NCBI GenBank assembly: GCA_963691705.1
Contig: OY829542.1
Location: 32,722,579-32,786,578 of the forward strand
Direction: 5' to 3'
DNA: 64,000 nt
Source of the DNA: Viola odorata
Lineage: Eukaryota; Streptophyta; Magnoliopsida; Malpighiales; Violaceae
Numbering within the stretch: the stretch's first letter is position 1; each line of letters begins with the position of its first letter. The notes beneath the pieces were generated by a model. That model did no database searches. It was not told where the DNA came from and saw only the letters and a program-made list of their open reading frames with translations. Positions 57,479 to 64,000 of the stretch are shown one piece after another. The translations under genes and the position numbers were made by a program.

Positions 57479-58814
57479 GCAGCACTAAACTCTCCTCACG
57501 TGGGTTGTTTGGCACACACTCAAATGACACTCTATGGGTCGGACAAATATCACTCAAATGCCCTCTGCCCGTGCAAGTGGTACAAAAGAGATCTCTTGCT
57601 CGGGGGGAAGGCGCGGGAGGGCAAATAGGGGGAGGGGCGGTAGGTATCTCAACCCGGCATTGAAATTCAGCCACTGCATCTGTATGATGAGCTAGGTGCT
57701 GCTCTCGGTGATAAGGAGGAATGGCACGGTAACTAGGAATAGGCGGGGGCCAACGGACATGGTGGGGAGGCGGCTCATAATAATACGGTGTGACGTGGCG
57801 AGGAGGTGCACTAGAACCCGGTGGCACATAGGGGCGACGATGGCTGCTACGTACCGAGGCATAGAAGGAGGTGCCACGGCATGGAGAAGGTGTCACCTCA
57901 GTGTAGAAGTCATGGAAGCCCTAAGAACCATGATCATGGAAATGCCGAGAGGGTTCCTCACTGTAGTCCGGCTGCTCATAATGCCCATAAGAGTTCACTC
58001 CACTATTCGCATAAGGCTCATACCCATAGGATGGCCGAGAGGGCCCTAGATGATCATACTCCAACCGAGAAGAAGGCGTGGCCCAAGAGTGGATGTCGCG
58101 GTTGGCAACCCCATAAGAACTCTCCTCATACTGTGACTCCTACACATCTGAATAAGCGTTCCCATCACAAGAAGGGACCCGGTCACCAGAAACCATGGAA
58201 TAGGCCTTACTAGGACAAGAAGAATAGGTAGGGGTGCCACGGCGTGATGAGCCCGGAGGGGGTCTACGGTCATGGTGAGATGATAACACCTCGTGATAAG
58301 GTGTGGCGTGGTGAGGATGTGTCCTAGAAGCAGGTGGCACAAATGGGTGACGATGGCTGCCACGGTCCGGGACATAGATGGAGGTGCCATGGTGTGGGAA
58401 AGGGGTAGCCTTGGTGAAGGAGTCAGGGCTACGGCTCCCATGCCTAGATGACCCATCAATGAAACCCTCGTGTGCATAATAATCATCCCCACTGTCCGCA
58501 CTAGAGGCATAACCAAAGGCTCGCCGTGAGGGCACATGAAGATCATACTCCCTTGGAGAAGAAGATGAAGTGGCCCTAGAACGGTTGTCTTGGCTATCCA
58601 ACACATAAGCCCAAGAATCAAGTGATGCTTCATCCCCCTCGGGACAAGCATCCTCATGGCAAGAACTAGTCCCATACGGTGACTCTACCTCTCCCAAGTA
58701 GTTCACGTCATGGCAAGAAGATACGCGGTCACTAGCCATGGAATAGGCCGCACTAGAACAAGAAACATCCTCCCAATCAGACCCAACATCCGAAAAGGAA
58801 CAATGCGAAGACAT
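57444..58814 (-). pseudogene. Element D His/Pro/Ser-rich protein with zinc knuckle
   Basis: The ATG at 58814 (MSSHCSFSDVGSD) follows the leader block. The frame continues to 57444 apart from stops at 58140 and near 57921. About 450 residues. It is built of two diverged copies of a unit of about 190 residues: each has AYSM..RVxSC, a Ser/Asp/Tyr-rich part, then a basic His/Pro part (GTSIYVPDRGSHRHPFVPP and GTSFYASVRSSHRRPYVPP). The end has one CCHC knuckle (CTTCTGRGHLSDIC, near 57540-57590). There is no standard Gag core. The knuckle and the position suggest an RNA-binding Gag substitute. Confidence 0.65.
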
Positions 58815-58825
58815 AGATAAATAAC

Positions 58826-58900
58826 CTACAAAAAGAAAACAAACGCAATTGATATATAAACAAAGGGTTAGTCCCTCCCTCACGTATTTCTCTCGTGTTT
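58826..58900 (-). promoter_or_regulatory. Conserved leader block before ORF (D)
   Basis: On the minus strand: AAACACGAGAGAAATACGTG then AGGGAG (58900-58875), an A/T-rich run, TTTTTGTAG|G near 58826, and the ATG at 58814. This is a slightly changed copy of the block in C, E, F and G. Confidence 0.58.
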
Positions 58901-60512
58901 CACACTACACTCGAATAATCTCACCTCCTCACCTACTCTAATCTCTAAGCAAAACCAAGTAATGTAGCTTAGCACAAACTCTAAGACACAAAACAGCACA
59001 AGGAATGCAAAGAAAACAAGCTTAGAAAGAAAGGTAGAGAAAATCAAAAGGTACGCACGAATTGGATTGAAATGCACACCTAATTGACTTAGAGTAGAAA
59101 TAATGATAGAAACAAAGAAGGATAGACCAAGGACTCAAAGAAAAGCTAGCTCAAATGAGAAGAGAAAACAAACTGAAAAGAAAGACTCAACACTGAAATT
59201 TCGGGTGAAAACTGCGCACTGATTTTGATTTGGGGAGAAGTATACGAAAACCACAGAATTAGGAAAAGTCTTAAACATACGAGTTGTTACACTCAAGCTG
59301 AAGTTTAAGCTGTCAAAATTTCAGAATTTTCTGGGCACAAACACTCTCACAAAAGGCAGAAATGCGAAGGTAGTCACACTGGAAATCCGAAAAGAAAATT
59401 CGAAATGGAAAGCACCAATTGAAAACCGAAACTCAAACAAATGCACACCTAATTGTAAACTACTACACTTCTAATGTATTCAACACACTTACTTTTGACT
59501 CACTACTCTTTCTTTTCTTTTCTTTCGTTTAGGGACTTGATCTTTTCTTTTCTTCTCTTTTAGTCCCTTTTGTTTCTTTTTTGTTTCTTTTTTTTTTCTT
59601 TGTAGTGAGTGAAGAGAGCTCAATGGATGAAAGACATGTCTTTTAGATGAACATAAGTGTATGACAAGTAGTTTAAAACATAAAAATAATTTTCACTAAA
59701 TGCCAAAAAATTGATGATGTGGCACAAGTGATGAGGTGACAAAAATAGGTGAGGTGGCAAGTGATGTGTCAAGTGAGTGTCAAGTGAGGTGGCAAGGATG
59801 TGCTCATAAAATATCTAAAAGAATATTCTATGCATATTCTATTTGAGATACAAAATGGGACCACAAGCTCCACATGGTACACATTACACTTGTTCTTACA
59901 CATGGATGAACCAAATGCAAGCACCAATCACATAATTCAGTCTCAATTAAATAAATGAAGAAAAAAAATTTATCAAACACAGATTTTCGGAATTAATGGG
60001 TCATTAAAGATCAAAACTCCAAACCCTCAAGAACACAAGATGAACATGAAGAACACCAAGCACAACTTTCGGTCTACGAATCTTTAACAGCCCAAACGTG
60101 GCCCAAATATTACGAAAATTAATAGGAAGACTCCTAAGACACAGATATACAACTTTATAGAAGGAAGGAAAACGAAATTCTAAGTGGAAGGGAGAGAAAA
60201 TAGATGCACAACACAAAACTGTTTTTCTCGCGCAACTTTTGCACACTTTTCTTCCAAGGTCAAAAAGTGTGTGAAAATCACAGATTCAGCAGAAGACAAA
60301 AAAACAAACTTTGTTCTACTAAGAAAGAACTTTAAGCACAAAAATTTTCAGATTTTTCTGACGTAAAAAACTGACTCAAAACAGAAACGAAAATAGACTC
60401 TTGGACAGAAAAATTTTCAGCACAAAATTTTTGGCCAAAATGGATAAACACACGGTGGAAATGATGGATCCAGCCGTGAGAAGGGAGTTTACCAACCTAA
60501 AAGATGATTTGG
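58901..60512 (-). other. Untranslated leader of element D
   Basis: A 1.6-kb A/T-rich leader. It shares with element C the blocks 'gcaaagaaaacaagcttaga', 'agtgagtgaagagagctca' and a series of 'gatgtggcaagtgatgtg' repeats (59710-59800; C at 28470-28560). T-rich tracts at 59510-59605. No gene. Confidence 0.6.
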
Positions 60513-60525
60513 AGCTCCGCTACCA
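60513..60525 (-). promoter_or_regulatory. Primer-binding site of element D
   Basis: The minus strand reads TGGTAGCGGAGCT two bases after the LTR end at 60528. Confidence 0.78.
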
Positions 60526-60527
60526 CA

Positions 60528-61180
60528 TGATAGCATTCGGGCTTCTCTTGAAGGAAGAAACTGTGTTCTTGAGCTTGAAGGATCTAGTCTCCTTTGGGAG
60601 GATGGTAAACACAAGGGTGGAAGGTGTTTAGATGGTGTTTAATGGTGTTAATAGAGAGGATAACGTCACAAGGAGATTGCGGAAGAGTGTAGTGGATTAA
60701 ATGGAAGAAGATGAAGATGTATTGATGAAATACAATATATGGAACTTGTAATCAAATGATTACAAGGATCTCTTAATTCGTGCTCACCCTTACTTGATCA
60801 TGTAATGACCAACCCGATGAGATTAAACAAGATGAAAAAAAACCGGGTTTAAAACCCCTAAGGCAAAGCCAACTAATTGGTCCTGAAAAGGAGATAAACT
60901 CAACAAAATCAAAGACAAGCTATAAAAGAGGCTATCTCCTTCTATTTATAGCTTGGGCATTATTACATGGAAAAACCCTAAAATAACCCTTGGACAAAGG
61001 GGCTAGAAGGTCGGCCACTTGCTGACTTGGCAAGGAGAAGTTATTCCAAAACAGTCCCTACGACGCGACTCATGGGCAACTAGGGTTTGGCGCGGCCGTG
61101 TGCGAGGGTCTTCATGGCTTGCTCGCCCATCCCGTGAGGCCGATGGCGCGGATACGAGGCTGGTCCTCGAGCTCGTATCA
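60528..61180 (-). repeat. Element D 5' LTR
   Basis: The 653-bp partner of 55438-56044, with plus-strand ends TGATAGCATTCGG and GAGCTCGTATCA. It keeps the longer form of the 'gtgtttagatggtgtttaat' tract. The TATA palindrome is at 60916-60955. Confidence 0.92.
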
Positions 61181-61445
61181 GCAGTGTCGCTATTGAATCA
61201 TGGAGGTGGAGGCGAAAACCATAGAGAAATATTTTAAAATAAACTAATCTATAGTTCTGCCACAGTGGATCGTGAAGACGCATGTCGCTCTCAGGAATGG
61301 TGGGGACACACCCAGGAGGGAAAGTGACACCGTTTTCCTCCAGTTTGGCGTTTAGAACTGCGTCGCAGGAGAAAATACTGGATGATTGCACGATTTCTGG
61401 ATCTACGGATCTCTAGAGGAATCGTCTGGTTCTAGTCACAACCAT

Positions 61446-61919
61446 AACAAGCTAATGAACAGAAAATCTGATGGGATGGAGTAATACCTTGAAAGGAAAG
61501 ATTTGCAGGAAAATCGGCGAAGGGCGGAGGACGGACGAGAACCTTTTTCAGAGAAAATGAAGAAAAGAGAGAAAATTTGAAATAAGGGCAAAAAGTATTA
61601 GAAAGAGAAGATAATCTCTTTTAAAGGCCCCAAAATGTCACAGCATTAACTGAACTACCAGTCGCGCGAGGACGCGTGTAAAAGAAGTGGGCCACGTGGA
61701 ATCATGCTCAGAAGTTAAAAGCAAGTAGTTATTTGCCACGACCTACCAAGCGGCAGTTAATGATTGGCCGAGTCAAAACAGTTACAGAACACCTGACTCA
61801 GCAAAGCTAATGCTTTTGCGTCAACCATCGACAAAATGGCGCGGTGGCAAGGGAAAGAAAAACATTAGTTTATTAATTAAAAGCCATGCGGCATCTACAG
61901 CGCATCTAACGCTAGAACA
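61446..61919 (-). other. Upstream region of antisense gene A
   Basis: This is the 5' flank of the gene A start at 61445, between genes C and A. It may hold a promoter or a first untranslated exon. The minus strand has 'ttccttttcaaggtattact' (about 61482-61500), which contains an AG|GTATTA donor-like site just before the ATG. Nothing more is supported. Confidence 0.4.
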
Positions 61920-62330
61920 CTAATCTTCATCATGCCAACATATGTCATAATAAAAAACATCATCATCATCCGAGAGCGGTAGACCTCCGTTATAAGGAGG
62001 AAAAGGTTCGTCAACCCTTTTTCCTTGACCCAGCAGTGCCGAGCTCGGCCCTTCCGCAACCTTGGCAACCGTTGCTGCAGAATTTGCATCAGAAGGAGAA
62101 TCTTTTTCCAAGAGGGGACCAGAAGGAAACCGCCCATTATCCCTTTGTGCGGAAAGAGCGGCAGGAACAGTAGTTACTTTGGAGGTCTTCTTCCTTGGCC
62201 TCTTGTGGCCCTTCTGGCGGACTGGCGGCCTCCATGGAGGCGACAGAGGAGGATGATCCGAATCGGGTGAAGTTGGAGGAGTCGGCGGAAAATCGCGCGC
62301 TGCGGTATTAAGAAAATAGGAATCTGCCAT
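61920..62330 (-). CDS. Tat antisense gene C, unknown basic/proline protein
   Basis: The ATG at 62330 opens 136 codons without a stop. The N-terminus (MADSYFLNTAARDF) leads to a run of Pro/Ser and a strongly basic patch (RQKGHKRPRKKTSK) that looks like a nuclear-localisation signal. It ends in an acidic tail (SDDDDVFYYDICWHDED). No homologue is recognised. It lies between genes D and A in the same direction, so it may be an independent gene or an alternative first exon. The preceding 49 in-frame codons are hydrophobic and are taken as untranslated. Confidence 0.5.
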   Translation of the reverse strand: MADSYFLNTAARDFPPTPPTSPDSDHPPLSPPWRPPVRQKGHKRPRKKTSKVTTVPAALSAQRDNGRFPSGPLLEKDSPSDANSAATVAKVAEGPSSALLGQGKRVDEPFPPYNGGLPLSDDDDVFYYDICWHDED

Positions 62331-62821
62331 TGACCCGCAAATAATCCAGAAAAGGAACAAGAAAAAGAAGATGAATGAGGAAAGAGGAAGAAACCCCATT
62401 AAATAGTCGAGGTGAAAGGGTACTCCAATTTCTTCGCGCACCCTCTGGAAATAATGAGTCCGCCTGGGAAAGGACAACCATAATTACAGAATCTGAAACA
62501 GCGCGCTCAACTGATCGAAAACTGCACCAATAAAAAGACACCAAGAAACCGCCCAATCGCACACCATGGGAGCGCGGCGCAAGAAACAGTCGAGTAAGCA
62601 TTTACTGCTAATTCAAGCATTAAAAGCACTTCATCCCGAGAGGAAACTCATTTTTGGTTGGGCTTATAACAACCGTACCTGACTAAAGCAACAGACAATG
62701 AGAGATTAGAAGAAAAAGACGGAGCAGTGACGAAACAACATTTTATTTAATTATGGCCTGAGCGGCCTAAGCACCTAGGTGCATACACAGGAAATAAGGA
62801 AAAAGGAAAAACAACCAAGGG
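62331..62821 (-). other. Spacer between antisense genes D and C
   Basis: It would carry the promoter of gene C. No motif is convincing except mixed A/T-rich segments. Nothing else seen. Confidence 0.4.
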
Positions 62822-63205
62822 TCAAGTATGAGACCCAGCATCATCATCCTCAAGGGCAGTAGGGATCTCCCTTAGAGCATCCGCCACTAGAGACAGTTCG
62901 GCGGAGGAAACCCTCATGCCCTTCAAGTAGCACCCCAGCAGGTCTTTCCTATGCTGCAGCATGGTAATGGTCACCTCGATGCGGGAAATCACAACAACCA
63001 GCTTCGATACATTCTGTATAGGATTAAAATCCTCCATAGAAGCCGCCCTTTGTCTATACAACAAAGGGGTCATCATTCCTTGAAGCTCCAGGACATCTTC
63101 AGAGGTTTTGGTCAGCATAGTCTCCAGGAAGCCGACGTCAGACTCGACAAGGTTCTTCAGGCTATGTGCCTTAGAGATCAGAAAGTTCTTCGTAAGATCA
63201 TCCAT
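62822..63205 (-). CDS. Tat antisense gene D, small helical protein
   Basis: The ATG at 63205 gives 127 codons: MDDLTKNFLISKAHSLKNL, then LETMLTKTSEDVLELQGMM, VSKLVVVISRIEVTITML and LSLVADALREIPTALEDDD. The heptad-like spacing of Leu/Val/Ile suggests a helical bundle or coiled coil. No stop or frameshift. It is the gene nearest the 3' LTR, so it would be the first transcribed if the LTR drives antisense RNA. Family not recognised. Confidence 0.5.
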   Translation of the reverse strand: MDDLTKNFLISKAHSLKNLVESDVGFLETMLTKTSEDVLELQGMMTPLLYRQRAASMEDFNPIQNVSKLVVVISRIEVTITMLQHRKDLLGCYLKGMRVSSAELSLVADALREIPTALEDDDAGSHT

Positions 63206-63416
63206 AGTTAAAAGCCAGAGGAAGTGCAGAAACGGGTATGAAAAAAGGAGCGTGACAAAAAGGCAATTTATAGGCAAAGAAGAATGGCGGTTGGAAGAAG
63301 CACATTTCTTGATAAGACAAATCATCCCTGCACATGAAAGACCAGCCGACTTGGCAAGATTGAAGATGAAGCGGTAGCCCTTGGTAAACACTCGGGCTCA
63401 TTTTCAGTTGGGTTTG

Positions 63417-63976
63417 TGATAACAATACCCTTAGCAACAAGGGCATTCTCATCTTATACCCTGCTGAGGGAGAAAAAGACTGCTACTACTGCCCCGGTAG
63501 CCTCGGGGCTATCGCCTCTGGGATGGTCGACATCAGCGAGGGGGTCCCACATGTCGCTTTGCCATGACACAGGGCGTTATCCCATTCCAGGCCAAACCAA
63601 GCATCTCGCTAGGGGCCTAGGCGTTGCCTTACCTAGGTAAACGCCTACCCCTATACATATATCTATCGCATCGGCAACACATAACACCACGGAAAACTCT
63701 CACCCCCTGAAGGGCGCGTTAGCGCTTCATGACCAAAATCACCCAGAAATGTCGCGTTCTTGCCTATAAATACCCCCGCCCCAAAAGGAGGAGGGTAAGC
63801 CTAAGATTGCTAGCCAAAGCTCTGTTATTTTACACAATCATTACTGACTTAAGCATCGGAGTGTTTACGCCGGAGACCCCCTCCGGCGCCGTGCAGGTAC
63901 ATCAGACGTCGTGGATCGTCGACTTCAGGGCTCAGGATCCCCTGCCACCCCTCAGCGAATAGTCCGAATCTTATCA
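63417..63976 (+). repeat. Tat element 3' LTR
   Basis: The 560-bp partner of 29407-29966, followed by the duplication GTGCT. The purine tract before it is poor (CAGTTGGGTTTG), in contrast with the clear tracts of E, F and G. Confidence 0.93.
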
Positions 63977-64000
63977 GTGCTCACCCTTACTTGATCATGT
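63977..64000 (-). repeat. Element C LTR, second half resumes
   Basis: GTGCTCACCCTTACTTGATC matches the D LTR (55656 and 60780) right after the position where the C LTR was cut at 29406. The LTR continues beyond the window. Confidence 0.85.

Larger units (their letters stand above)
55438..61180 (-). mobile_element. Element D: non-autonomous element with repeat-built zinc-knuckle protein
   Basis: LTRs at 55438-56044 and 60528-61180 are flanked by GCAGT (55433-55437 and 61181-61185). It has the family primer site and leader block, and the family pre-LTR module (minus strand GATTCGAGGGCGAATTGCC, then GAAGAGGGAGAGGA). The internal 4.5 kb has no RT, RNase H, integrase or protease. It codes for an unusual protein with one CCHC knuckle and a set of acidic repeats. 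It resembles the plant class of gag-only elements (TR-GAG) but lacks a recognisable Gag core. Confidence 0.88.
45712..61445 (-). pseudogene. Tat antisense gene A (PF04195-like, spliced, split by F and D)
   Basis: The gene runs from an ATG at 61445 to a stop at 45712, in four blocks: 61445-61181, 55437-54982, 54914-54479 and 46671-45712. The first two blocks read across the D insertion in frame and resemble the plant 'putative gypsy type transposon' domain (PF04195; LNSAQITPSSWCGVYAFLRAC, WKNSFFILELPSRWW). A 67-nt intron (54915-54981) keeps the frame. Then comes a basic, Ser-rich region; then, across the F insertion in frame, a Pro/Ser segment and a C-terminal coiled coil (VLEAELALEKKKNLLLHEEM). 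The total is about 700 codons. Stops near 61413 and 46120 are the only obvious point lesions. Confidence 0.75.
29407..63976 (+). mobile_element. Tat-lineage Ty3/gypsy element with antisense genes
   Basis: Two 560-bp LTRs (29407-29966 and 63417-63976) are flanked by GTGCT (29402-29406 and 63977-63981). Between them are gag, protease-RT-RNaseH-archaeal RNaseH-integrase on the plus strand, tandem repeats, and four minus-strand genes. Elements E, F and D are nested within; subtracting them gives about 14.9 kb. The second RNase H, the Gag knuckle of CxxHx4Hx4C form, and the 3' repeats identify the Tat lineage (Ogre/Retand relatives). By eye the LTRs differ at about 20 of 560 positions. All genes carry lesions. 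Confidence 0.93.

Noticed and set aside
57696..58213. Plus-strand frames in element D
   Set aside because: They are antisense shadows of the duplicated His/Pro-rich ORF.

Overview
This window is plant repeat DNA: a stack of LTR retrotransposons (Ty3/gypsy) nested inside each other. I found no host gene, rRNA, tRNA or CRISPR array. An angiosperm, probably a eudicot, is suggested by the lineages present: Athila with a tRNA-Asp primer site, a Tat element with an archaeal-type RNase H and antisense genes, and a chromovirus-like family. The species cannot be named from the sequence.

Left part (1-29.4 kb). Bases 1-3958 hold LTR fragments and a solo LTR inserted backwards into another LTR. A large minus-strand Athila element (3960-25926, TSD TGAAT) has landed in the LTR of an older Athila, whose 3' region is 25932 to about 27112. 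Athila itself contains a solo LTR (6068-6694, TSD CCTTG), a nearly full-length plus-strand element 'G' with gag-pro and a broken pol (8959-16609), and a solo LTR in its integrase (18797-19714, TSD CGAGG). A truncated minus-strand element 'C' follows (27335-29406). Its 5' LTR is split by the next element and resumes at 63977.

Right part (29407-63976, TSD GTGCT). This is one Tat-lineage element of about 14.9 kb once its three passengers are subtracted. It has 560-bp LTRs, gag, protease-RT-RNaseH-archaeal RNaseH-integrase, a 3' tandem-repeat tract, and then four antisense genes. Two of these show short GT-AG introns of 67-70 nt. The passengers are 'E' (31864-37954, TSD CCCCC, gag fused to an unknown domain and no pol), 'F' (46672-54478, TSD GAAGT, complete gag-pro-pol with four lesions) and 'D' (55438-61180, TSD GCAGT, no pol, a repeat-built zinc-knuckle protein plus acidic repeats). 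D and F both sit in the same antisense gene.

G, F, E, D and C form one extended family. They share the primer-binding site TGGTAGCGGAGCT and a conserved leader block just before the gag ATG. Those with a preserved 3' end (G, F, E, D) also share a short peptide-coding purine tract before the 3' LTR. F and G carry pol; E and D do not, and presumably relied on such relatives. This autonomous/non-autonomous set, together with the spliced antisense gene block of the Tat element, is the most interesting biology here.
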